Assembly (NCBI GenBank): GCA_934454655.1
Contig: CAKSFK010000024.1
Coordinates: forward strand, 1-25,038
Source: an uncultured Eubacteriales bacterium
GTDB taxonomy: Bacteria > Bacillota > Clostridia > Oscillospirales > Acutalibacteraceae
Length of the DNA stretch: 25,038 nt
Direction: 5' to 3'
The notes under the pieces are model-generated. The model saw nothing but the letters and a program-made list of their open reading frames with translations, did no database searches and was not told where the DNA came from. This document shows positions 15,630 to 23,304 of this stretch, in pieces. The first letter of the stretch is position 1. Each line of letters starts with the position of its first letter. Both the position numbers and the translations under genes were made by a program.

Positions 15630-16664
15630 ATGTCACTTTTTAAAAATAAAACCTTAATGATAACAGGCGGAACGGGAAGTTTCGGCAATGCGGTGCTTAA
15701 TCGCTTTCTTGACACAGATATAGGCGAGATACGCATTTTTTCAAGGGATGAGAAAAAGCAGGACGATATGCGCCACGAGTTCCAGGCAAAAATGCCCGAG
15801 GCGGCGGATAAAATTAAGTTCTACATAGGCGATGTCCGCGATTTGCAGTCGATAAAAAATGCCATACACGGGGTAGACTATATATTCCATGCGGCGGCAT
15901 TAAAGCAGGTGCCCTCCTGTGAGTTTTTCCCTATGGAAGCGGTAAGAACCAATATAATCGGAACAGACAATGTGCTGACCGCCGCTATCGACGAGGGTGT
16001 GGAGAGTGTTATCTGCCTTTCAACCGACAAAGCCGCCTACCCCATAAACGCAATGGGTATAACAAAGGCGGTTGAGGAAAAGGTGGCTGTCGCAAGGTCA
16101 CGCAATTCGGGCAAGACCAAAATCTGCTGCACCCGTTACGGAAATGTTATGTGTTCGAGAGGGTCGGTAATTCCGCTTTGGATAGACCAGATTAAAAACG
16201 GTCAGCCCATTACCATAACCGAGCCCAGCATGACCCGCTTTATAATGTCCCTTGAAGAAGCGGTTGACCTTGTTCTTTTTGCGTTCGAACACGGCGAAAA
16301 CGGCGACCTGCTTATACAAAAAGCCCCCGCCTGCACAATTGAAACACAGGCAAAGGCGGTGTGTGAGCTGTTTGGCGGAAATACGGACGAAATCAAGGTT
16401 ATAGGTATACGCCACGGTGAAAAAATGTACGAAACCCTGCTTACCAACGAGGAATGTGCAAAAGCCGTGGATATGGGTGACTTTTACCGCGTTCCCGCAG
16501 ATAATCGCGGGCTTAACTACGACAAGTATTTTAAGGACGGCGATGAAAAACGCAACACCCTGACCGAATTTAATTCCAATAACACAAAAATGTTAAGCGT
16601 TGAGGAAACAAAAGCCAAGATTGCATCACTCAGTTATATACAGGAAGAGCTTTCGGTAAAGTGA
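15630..16664 (+). CDS. capE: UDP-GlcNAc 4,6-dehydratase/5-epimerase (CapE/FnlA)
   Basis: This 344-aa SDR opens the UDP-N-acetyl-L-fucosamine pathway by converting UDP-GlcNAc to a 4-keto-6-deoxy intermediate. It has MITGGTGSFGNAVL (NADP-binding, residues 10-23) and FHAAALKQVPSCE (86-98). It also has LSTDKAAYPINAMGITK, in which the usual catalytic Tyr is replaced by Met (Met142-x3-Lys146), as is typical of the CapE/FlaA1/PglF group. CTRYGNVMCSRGSVIPLW is also diagnostic. GAGGGAG (15615-15621) is a good ribosome site. Downstream capF and capG homologues support this pathway and not pseudaminic acid. A different gene separates it from capF. Confidence 0.92.
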   Translation: MSLFKNKTLMITGGTGSFGNAVLNRFLDTDIGEIRIFSRDEKKQDDMRHEFQAKMPEAADKIKFYIGDVRDLQSIKNAIHGVDYIFHAAALKQVPSCEFFPMEAVRTNIIGTDNVLTAAIDEGVESVICLSTDKAAYPINAMGITKAVEEKVAVARSRNSGKTKICCTRYGNVMCSRGSVIPLWIDQIKNGQPITITEPSMTRFIMSLEEAVDLVLFAFEHGENGDLLIQKAPACTIETQAKAVCELFGGNTDEIKVIGIRHGEKMYETLLTNEECAKAVDMGDFYRVPADNRGLNYDKYFKDGDEKRNTLTEFNSNNTKMLSVEETKAKIASLSYIQEELSVK

Positions 16665-17821
16665 TTATGAATAAATCGGATGAACAGCTGATAGCCCTGA
16701 TTTCAAGCGTAATAAGCAAAAAACATTCGGATAAAACGATTCTGTCGGACGACGGGGTTTTAAGGCTTGAACAGCTTGCAAAAAGATACGACCTTTCGCA
16801 TTTTATAGGCGTTGGAATTTCAAAGAACCTTATAGAAGTGCCGAAGGAGAAGAGGGAATATTACCTTAACCTTATGTTTTTAACCGCGGCGCGTATGAAA
16901 CGCATAGATTATGAGTACGCCGCCGCCTGTAAAGCCCTTGAAACCGCAAAAATTCCGTTTTTACCCTTAAAAGGCTCAGTAATAAAAAAGTATTACCCCG
17001 AAAGCTGGATGCGTACAAGCTGCGATATAGATATTCTGGTACACGAAGAGGATATTGAAAACGCAGTTGCCGCCCTTAACGCCTCGGGAAAATTTGATGT
17101 GAGCGAAAGGAATTATCACGATGTTTCGCTGATGTCGCGCAACGGAATACATATCGAACTGCATTTCAGCATACAGGAAGATATGCCGGGTATTGACAGG
17201 CTTTTAAGCAGAGTATGGGACTACGCCGCTCCTATCTTTGAGGGTGAAAGCCGATATGCGGTGACCCCCGAGTTTTTTATGTTCCATGTTTATGCTCACG
17301 CGTCCTACCACTTTTTAAAGGGCGGCTGCGGAGTAAGACAGCTTATTGATGTTTTTCTGCTTGAGAATAATCTTGAATACGATAATTCAGAGCTTGAAAA
17401 AATGCTTTGCGAAACGGGAATACTCCGTTTCCGTGATGAACTGAAGCTTTTAAGTGAGGTCTGGTTCGGCGGAAAGGCACATAATGACGTCACAAAGCTA
17501 ATGGAGGATTTCATATTTTCGGGCGGAATGTACGGCGGCGCTAAAAACGGCATTGCGGTAAGGGGCGCGGGAATGTCCCCCGTTAAATACTGTCTTAACC
17601 GTATATGGATGCCGTATAACAGCCTTAAAAAGGTGTATCCGATATTGGAAAAGCATAAGGCGTTAATGCCTGCCTGTCAACTTGTCAGGTGGGGCAAATT
17701 CCTGTTCAGCAACCGACATACAGCGCGCATAAACGAGATTAAAGCATTTAATTCTTTTGATGATAACGAAAAGGAAAATACCGTGTATATGCTTAAAGAA
17801 TTAGGCTTGGAAGAGGTTTGA
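16661..17821 (+). CDS. Nucleotidyltransferase family protein (NTP_transf_5-like)
   Basis: This 386-aa protein matches the 'uncharacterised nucleotidyltransferase' family (PF14907) seen in exopolysaccharide loci. The core is FLPLKGSVIKKYYPESWMR, then CDIDILV (residues 121-127), with the paired aspartates Asp122 and Asp124 as metal ligands of a polymerase-beta-type fold. A helical C-terminal half follows. What it modifies is not known for the family; a sugar, lipid or protein target is possible. The start is GTG at 16661, overlapping the capE stop as GTGA, with AGGAAGAG 11 nt upstream. An ATG two codons later is the alternative. It sits inside the capE-capF-capG set, and ends 1 nt before capF. 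Confidence 0.78.
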   Translation: MIMNKSDEQLIALISSVISKKHSDKTILSDDGVLRLEQLAKRYDLSHFIGVGISKNLIEVPKEKREYYLNLMFLTAARMKRIDYEYAAACKALETAKIPFLPLKGSVIKKYYPESWMRTSCDIDILVHEEDIENAVAALNASGKFDVSERNYHDVSLMSRNGIHIELHFSIQEDMPGIDRLLSRVWDYAAPIFEGESRYAVTPEFFMFHVYAHASYHFLKGGCGVRQLIDVFLLENNLEYDNSELEKMLCETGILRFRDELKLLSEVWFGGKAHNDVTKLMEDFIFSGGMYGGAKNGIAVRGAGMSPVKYCLNRIWMPYNSLKKVYPILEKHKALMPACQLVRWGKFLFSNRHTARINEIKAFNSFDDNEKENTVYMLKELGLEEV

Positions 17822-17822
17822 T

Positions 17823-19016
17823 ATGAACATACTTGTAACCGGTGCTAAGGGCTTTGTGGGTAAAAACCTTTGCGAAGCACTTAAAAATATCCGTGATAAT
17901 AAAGACAGAACACGGAATATTAAAATAGAAGAAATTTTTGAGTACGATATAGATACCGAAAAAGCCTTGCTCGACGGCTTTTGTAAAAAGGCGGACTTTG
18001 TGTTTAACCTTGCGGGTGTAAACCGACCTAAGGACAATTCGGAATTTATAGAGGGCAATTTCGGTTTTGCAAGCGAATTGCTGGAAGCCCTTAAAAAGCA
18101 CGGCAATACCTGCCCCGTAATGCTGTCAAGCTCCATTCAGGCGACCCTTATCGGAAGATATGACAGCGATTACGGCAGAAGCAAAAAAATGGGAGAAGAA
18201 CTGTTTTTTAAGTATTCCGAGGAAACAGGCGCTAAGGTGCTTGTCTACCGTTTTCCGAATCTCTTCGGCAAGTGGTGCAGACCGAACTACAACAGCGCCG
18301 TTGCGACATTCTGCAATAATATAGCAAACGATTTAGAGATAACCGTAAACGACCGCAATACGGAGCTTGAGCTACTTTACATAGACGATCTGGTTGCGGA
18401 GATGCTTGACGCGCTTGAAAAAAAAGAGCATCACTGTGGGTTTGACGGAATAAACACCGTATTTACCGAAAACGGAAAATATTGCGCCGTACCTACCACA
18501 CATAAAGTAACCCTCGGCGAAATCGTGGATTTGTTGGAGCGGTTTAAAAATCAGCCGAAAACGCTTTTAATGCCCGAAATACCGAATAATTCCTTTGCAA
18601 AAAAGCTGTATTCAACCTATCTTTCGTATTTGCCGGGGAGTAAGGTCAGCTTTCCGCTTAAAATGAATATTGACGAGCGCGGCAGTTTTACCGAACTGCT
18701 TAAAACCGCAAACTGCGGGCAGTTTTCCGTTAATATTTCAAAACCGGGAATTACGAAAGGTCAGCACTGGCATAACTCTAAGTGGGAATTTTTTATTGTG
18801 GTATCAGGTCACGGACTTATTGAGGAAAGAAAAATAGGCAGCGACGAGGTTTTACGCTTTGAAGTAAGCGGCGACAACATAGAGGCAATACATATGCTGC
18901 CGGGCTATACCCACAATATAATAAATTTATCCGATACCGATGATTTGGTAACACTTATGTGGGCTAACGAACAGTTTGACCCAAATCACCCTGATACATT
19001 CTACGAGGAAGTGTAA
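17823..19016 (+). CDS. capF: Bifunctional UDP-2-acetamido-2,6-dideoxy-hexulose 3-epimerase/4-reductase (CapF/FnlB)
   Basis: This 397-aa two-domain protein performs the middle step of UDP-L-FucNAc synthesis. The N-terminal SDR domain has TGAKGFVG (residues 6-13), LSSSIQ and YGRSK (Tyr117, Lys121) and carries the NADPH reductase. The C-terminal cupin domain (about 280-390) has QHWHNSKWE with likely metal ligands His315, His317 and Glu322, plus His364 in PGYTHNI. It acts as the C3 epimerase. This SDR-cupin fusion is characteristic of CapF. It is slightly longer than Staphylococcus aureus CapF (about 370 aa); extra residues appear in the N-terminal half around 24-36 and in the linker. capG begins 2 nt after it. 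Confidence 0.93.
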   Translation: MNILVTGAKGFVGKNLCEALKNIRDNKDRTRNIKIEEIFEYDIDTEKALLDGFCKKADFVFNLAGVNRPKDNSEFIEGNFGFASELLEALKKHGNTCPVMLSSSIQATLIGRYDSDYGRSKKMGEELFFKYSEETGAKVLVYRFPNLFGKWCRPNYNSAVATFCNNIANDLEITVNDRNTELELLYIDDLVAEMLDALEKKEHHCGFDGINTVFTENGKYCAVPTTHKVTLGEIVDLLERFKNQPKTLLMPEIPNNSFAKKLYSTYLSYLPGSKVSFPLKMNIDERGSFTELLKTANCGQFSVNISKPGITKGQHWHNSKWEFFIVVSGHGLIEERKIGSDEVLRFEVSGDNIEAIHMLPGYTHNIINLSDTDDLVTLMWANEQFDPNHPDTFYEEV

Positions 19017-19018
19017 AA

Positions 19019-20203
19019 ATGTATATTAAAACCGATTACAGCGATATTAAGTTTAAAAACGACGGCAAATTAAAGCTTTTAATAATTGTGGGTACTCGCC
19101 CCGAAATAATAAGGCTTGCGGCGGTAATAAACAAATGCCGTGAATATTTCGACTGCATTTTAGCGCATACAGGGCAAAACTACGATTATAACCTTAACGG
19201 CGTGTTCTTTAAGGATTTGAAACTCCGTGACCCCGAGGTATATATGGACGCCGTGGGGGATGACCTCGGCGCTACCGTCGGCAATATAATAAACTGCTCA
19301 TACAAGCTTATGAATGAGATAAAGCCAGACGCGCTGTTGATTTTGGGCGATACAAACTCCTGCCTTTCGGCTATTGCGGCAAAACGTCTGCATATCCCGA
19401 TATTCCATATGGAGGCAGGAAACAGATGTAAGGATGAGTGTCTGCCCGAGGAAACCAACAGGCGGATTGTAGATATAATATCCGATGTTAATATGGCATA
19501 TTCCGAGCACGCGCGCCGTTACCTTGCCGAGTGCGGACTGCCGAAAGAGCGCACATATGTTACGGGCTCGCCTATGGCAGAGGTTTTACACCAAAACTTA
19601 GAGGAAATAAAGCAGTCGGATATACTGGAAAGACTAAATTTAAAGCCTAAAAAATATATTTTGCTTTCCGCTCACAGAGAAGAAAATATTGACACCGAAA
19701 AGAATTTTTTATCCCTCTTTACGGCTATAAACAGGCTTGCCGAGAAGTATGATATGCCGATACTGTATTCCTGCCACCCACGCTCTAAAAAGAGACTGGA
19801 GCAAAGCGGCTTCAAGCTTGATAAGAGGGTTATACAGCACGAGCCGCTCGGTTTTCACGATTACAATAAATTACAAATGAACGCTTTTTGCGTTGTGTCC
19901 GACTCAGGCACTCTGCCCGAAGAAAGCAGTTTCTTTACGAGCGTAGGCAACCCGTTCCCCGCCGTGTGCATACGCACCTCCACCGAACGCCCCGAGGCGC
20001 TCGACAAGGCCTGCTTTATACTTGCCGGAATTGACGAAAAAAGCCTTTTGCAGGCGGTTACAACGGCAATAGATATGAACGAAAACGGCGACTGCGGCAC
20101 ACCAGTACCAAACTACACCGACGAAAATGTTTCAACCAAGGTCGTAAAGATAATTCAGTCCTACACAGGTGTTGTTAACAAAATGGTGTGGAGGAAATCG
20201 TAA
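19019..20203 (+). CDS. capG: UDP-N-acetyl-L-fucosamine-forming 2-epimerase (CapG/FnlC, WecB family)
   Basis: This 394-aa enzyme is a non-hydrolysing UDP-GlcNAc 2-epimerase homologue. It has IIVGTRPEIIRLA (residues 22-34), HTGQNYD, ILGDTNSCLSA (108-118), HMEAGNR (130-136), SAHREEN (217-223) and SDSGTLPEE near the uridine phosphate site. WecB-type enzymes share these motifs. The position directly after capE-capF indicates the CapG role, turning UDP-N-acetyl-L-talosamine (CapF product) into UDP-L-FucNAc. A plain UDP-ManNAc-forming activity cannot be excluded. An AGGAAG ribosome site lies within the end of capF. A 35-nt AT-rich gap follows. Confidence 0.9.
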   Translation: MYIKTDYSDIKFKNDGKLKLLIIVGTRPEIIRLAAVINKCREYFDCILAHTGQNYDYNLNGVFFKDLKLRDPEVYMDAVGDDLGATVGNIINCSYKLMNEIKPDALLILGDTNSCLSAIAAKRLHIPIFHMEAGNRCKDECLPEETNRRIVDIISDVNMAYSEHARRYLAECGLPKERTYVTGSPMAEVLHQNLEEIKQSDILERLNLKPKKYILLSAHREENIDTEKNFLSLFTAINRLAEKYDMPILYSCHPRSKKRLEQSGFKLDKRVIQHEPLGFHDYNKLQMNAFCVVSDSGTLPEESSFFTSVGNPFPAVCIRTSTERPEALDKACFILAGIDEKSLLQAVTTAIDMNENGDCGTPVPNYTDENVSTKVVKIIQSYTGVVNKMVWRKS

Positions 20204-20238
20204 TTATAAATTAAAAAAGATTTTTCGGCGGTGAATAT

Positions 20239-21423
20239 ATGAATGTGAGAAACAGTGCTGTGATAGGATTTGAGGAAAAATATAAAAGAGAACCCGAGCA
20301 TACGGCTTTTACGCCCTACCGCATATGCCCTTTGGGGGCGCACTCCGATCATCAGCTGGGTAAAATAACAGGTTTTGCAATAAACAAAGGAATACACATA
20401 GCCTACGCCGCAAAACACAACGGCGTTATAGAAATATCGTCGCTGCAGTTTCCCAAACGCGCGCAGTGGCACGTTTTGGGTACCCCGACAGAAAAACAGG
20501 GCGACTGGGCAGACCATTTAAGGGGAGCCACCATAGCCTTATCCAAGCGATATGCGCTGAGAACGGGGCTTTGCGCGGTTATCTGCGGCGAATTGCCGAT
20601 AGGCGGATTGTCCTCCTCGGCGGCGGTTATTATTACATTTTTATCGGCACTGTGTCATCTTAACGGAATAAATCTTATGCCCGATGAGCTTATCGAAATA
20701 TCCAAAGAGGCGGAAAACCGATATGTGGGCGTTTCGTGCGGCAAGCTGGATCAGTCGTGCGAGGTTTACTGCCGTAAGAATCAGTTGCTTTATATGGATA
20801 TGTCGGATAACAGTTATGAGCTTATACCGACACCCGAGGGTATGAAGCCGTATAAAATAGCAATCTTCTTTTCGGGGCTTGAGCGTTCGCTTGCAAGTTC
20901 CAAATTCAATATGCGTGTTGATGAATGCCGCAGCGCGGCATATGCGCTCAAGGCTTTTTCGGGTATGGAATACGGAAAGTTTGAAGAAACAAATTTAAGG
21001 GATGTGCCTTACAGTACATATGCCGAATACCGCAAAAAGCTTCCTATTAACTGGGAAAAGCGCGCCGAACACTGGTATACCGAATACAGCCGTGTGGAAA
21101 ACGGCGCGAATGTGTGGAGGAACGGTGACATTGAAAAATTCGGCAACCTTGTTTTTGAGAGCGGGAAAAGTTCTATTGAAAACTGGGAAACAGGCTCACC
21201 GGAGCTTATAAGGCTTTACGAAATAATGACGGAAACCGACGGAATATACGGCGGGCGCTTCTCCGGAGCGGGCTTTAAGGGCTGTTGTATGGCGCTTATC
21301 GACCCGAAGTTTGAGGAAAGCGTGCTTGACAACGTTGAGAAGGAATACATTAAGGCGTTTCCGAAACTGAAGGACAAATACAGCGCTCATATTTGTGAAA
21401 GCGCGGACGGGGTGAAACTATGA
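20239..21423 (+). CDS. Galacturonokinase-like GHMP sugar kinase
   Basis: This 394-aa GHMP kinase has the galactokinase fold but not the galactokinase signature GRxNLIGEHTDY. Instead it has PYRICPLGAHSDHQ (residues 26-39), the form I recall from plant galacturonokinase (GalAK). Other matching segments are GGLSSSAA (122-129, phosphate loop), GKLDQS (168-173, likely catalytic Asp171), KRAEHW, SSIENWE and GGRFSGAGFKGCC (338-350). It would convert D-galacturonic acid plus ATP to GalA-1-phosphate. The next gene, a sugar-1-phosphate nucleotidyltransferase coupled by ATGA, could turn that into UDP-GalA. Glucuronic acid or galactose are alternative substrates. A start at 20239 is supported by GGCGGTGA upstream. 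Confidence 0.75.
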   Translation: MNVRNSAVIGFEEKYKREPEHTAFTPYRICPLGAHSDHQLGKITGFAINKGIHIAYAAKHNGVIEISSLQFPKRAQWHVLGTPTEKQGDWADHLRGATIALSKRYALRTGLCAVICGELPIGGLSSSAAVIITFLSALCHLNGINLMPDELIEISKEAENRYVGVSCGKLDQSCEVYCRKNQLLYMDMSDNSYELIPTPEGMKPYKIAIFFSGLERSLASSKFNMRVDECRSAAYALKAFSGMEYGKFEETNLRDVPYSTYAEYRKKLPINWEKRAEHWYTEYSRVENGANVWRNGDIEKFGNLVFESGKSSIENWETGSPELIRLYEIMTETDGIYGGRFSGAGFKGCCMALIDPKFEESVLDNVEKEYIKAFPKLKDKYSAHICESADGVKL

Positions 21424-22160
21424 AGTGTGTTATTTTGGCGGCAGGGTATGCTACGCGACTGTATCCGCTTACGGAAAACTTCCCGAAACCGCTGCTTAAA
21501 GTCGGGAACAAAACAATTTTGGATCATCTTACAGACGATATTGAATCCTCGGGTACGGTTGATGAATACATAGTTATATCAAACAACAAGTTTGCCGCCC
21601 ATTTTGAGGAATGGGCAGGGTCAAAGCCTTACAAAATTACCGTTGTTAACGACGGAACAAATACCAACGAAACACGTTTGGGCGCCGTTAGGGATATACA
21701 GTTTGCCGCAGAGCGCCTTCATATTGACAGCGATATGCTTGTTATTGCGGGAGATAACCTGCTTAACTTCAGCCTTTCAAAGTTTATTTCATACGCGGTG
21801 AAGAAGCAGGCTTCGTGTGTTATGCGCTATTTTGAACCCGAAAGGCAAAGATTGCTTAAAAGCGGCGTTTTAACGGTATCGCGGGACGATCTTGTTACCG
21901 AAATGACCGAGAAATCGCCCGAGCCGAAAACCAATTGGTGCTGTCCGCCGTTTTATTACTATACAAAGCGGGACGCAAAATTAATTCCCGAGGCAATATC
22001 CTCCGGCTGCGGAGTTGACGCTCCCGGAAGTTTTATAGCTTGGCTGTGCCGAAAAAGTCCGGTTTATGCTATGGAGATGCCGGGCAAACGGTACGATATA
22101 GGCAACCTTGAGAGTTATAAAGCCGTGCAAAAAGAATATAAGGGGATAACAGTATGTTAG
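21420..22160 (+). CDS. Sugar-1-phosphate nucleotidyltransferase
   Basis: This 246-aa protein is a compact NTP_transferase (PF00483) enzyme. The N-terminal motif LAAGYATRLYPLTENFPKPLL (residues 6-26) binds the nucleotide. IAGDNLLNF carries the metal-binding Asp. EMTEKSPEPKTNW corresponds to the sugar-binding region, and GKRYDIGNLESYK near the end is typical. It lacks the extra C-terminal helices or hexapeptide domain of RmlA or GlmU. Because it overlaps the galacturonokinase-like gene, I infer it uses that kinase's product and UTP to make a UDP-uronic acid. Specificity cannot be read from the sequence. Confidence 0.8.
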   Translation: MKCVILAAGYATRLYPLTENFPKPLLKVGNKTILDHLTDDIESSGTVDEYIVISNNKFAAHFEEWAGSKPYKITVVNDGTNTNETRLGAVRDIQFAAERLHIDSDMLVIAGDNLLNFSLSKFISYAVKKQASCVMRYFEPERQRLLKSGVLTVSRDDLVTEMTEKSPEPKTNWCCPPFYYYTKRDAKLIPEAISSGCGVDAPGSFIAWLCRKSPVYAMEMPGKRYDIGNLESYKAVQKEYKGITVC

Positions 22161-23224
22161 AAAAAAACGTCACTCTTAAAAATAAAACCGTACTTGTAAC
22201 AGGAGCTGCCGGTTTTATAGGCGCAAATCTTGTAAAAGAGCTGTTAAAAGGAGATGAAGCGTCGCTTATAATCGGCCTTGATAATATGAACGATTATTAC
22301 GATGTTTCCATTAAAGAGTACCGCTTATCTGAAACAGAAAAGCTTGCCGAAGCCAAAAACTGCAAGTGGAAGTTTATAAAGGGCAACCTTGCGGATAAGT
22401 CGGTTATAGAAAACATCTTTCGGGAATACAAACCGCAGATTGCGGTAAATCTTGCCGCTCAGGCGGGCGTCAGGTATTCTATTACAAACCCCGATGTTTA
22501 CATAGAATCTAACATAATAGGCTTTTACAATATTTTAGAGGCCTGCCGAAATTACCCTGTAGAGCATTTGGTGTATGCGTCAAGCTCCTCTGTTTACGGT
22601 TCAAACAAAAAGGTGCCGTACTCAACCGACGATAAGGTGGATAACCCCGTGTCGCTGTACGCCGCCACAAAAAAATCAAACGAGCTTTTGGCGCACGCCT
22701 ATTCAAAGCTTTATAACATACCCTCTACGGGACTGCGCTTTTTCACGGTATACGGACCTGCGGGCAGACCGGATATGGCATATTTCGGGTTTACAAACAA
22801 GCTTATAAAGGGCGAAACAATTAAGATATTCAATTACGGCAACTGCAAACGCGATTTCACGTTTGTGGACGATATAGTTGAGGGCGTAAAGCGGGTAATG
22901 CAGTGCGCGCCCGAAAAGAAAAACGGTGAGGACGGTCTGCCCGTTCCCCCTTACAGGGTCTACAACATAGGAAACAACCACCCCGAAAACCTGCTTGACT
23001 TTGTTTCAATATTGCAGGAGGAGCTTATAAGAGCAGGGGTATTGCCAAAGGATTACGACTTTGAGGCTCATAAGGAATTAGTACCGATGCAGCCCGGCGA
23101 CGTGCCTGTTACATATGCCGATACATCGGCGCTTGAGCGTGATTTCGGCTTTAAGCCGTCAACCGACCTCAGGACGGGTATTCGCAGATTTGCGGAGTGG
23201 TACAAGGAATTTTACAAAGTATAA
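22154..23224 (+). CDS. UDP-glucuronate 4-epimerase
   Basis: This 356-aa extended SDR interconverts UDP-GlcA and UDP-GalA. It has GAAGFIGAN (residues 17-25) and GLDNMNDYYDVSIKEYRL (about 41-58), a signature of UDP-glucuronate 4-epimerases (Cap1J/LspL/plant GAE group) that UDP-glucose epimerases lack. It also has YASSSSVYG (141-149) and SLYAATK (Tyr169, Lys173). GLRFFTVYGPAGRPDMAYF is likewise typical. It overlaps the preceding gene by 7 nt. Together with the UDP-glucose dehydrogenase downstream it forms a complete de novo path UDP-Glc to UDP-GlcA to UDP-GalA. Confidence 0.93.
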   Translation: MLEKNVTLKNKTVLVTGAAGFIGANLVKELLKGDEASLIIGLDNMNDYYDVSIKEYRLSETEKLAEAKNCKWKFIKGNLADKSVIENIFREYKPQIAVNLAAQAGVRYSITNPDVYIESNIIGFYNILEACRNYPVEHLVYASSSSVYGSNKKVPYSTDDKVDNPVSLYAATKKSNELLAHAYSKLYNIPSTGLRFFTVYGPAGRPDMAYFGFTNKLIKGETIKIFNYGNCKRDFTFVDDIVEGVKRVMQCAPEKKNGEDGLPVPPYRVYNIGNNHPENLLDFVSILQEELIRAGVLPKDYDFEAHKELVPMQPGDVPVTYADTSALERDFGFKPSTDLRTGIRRFAEWYKEFYKV

Positions 23225-23302
23225 AAACAGCATTTCTTAGTTGCCATAGGAGACACCATAGGGACAGGACTTGCTTTTGAAATTTTATTAAGGAGTAATG
23301 AT
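23225..23302 (+). pseudogene. Possible amino-acid permease peptide fossil
   Basis: The 80-nt gap before the UDP-glucose dehydrogenase gene is open, in frame with the epimerase stop, for 26 codons, ending in a TAA that overlaps the next ATG (TAATG). Its translation includes HFLVAIGDTIGTGLAF, close to the N-terminal consensus of APC-family amino acid permeases (H-x3-AIGGTIGTGLF). No start codon or rest of the gene is present. The match is short and could be chance. The gap also holds the strong AAGGAG site (23290-23295) of the next gene. Confidence 0.25.
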
Positions 23303-23304
23303 TA

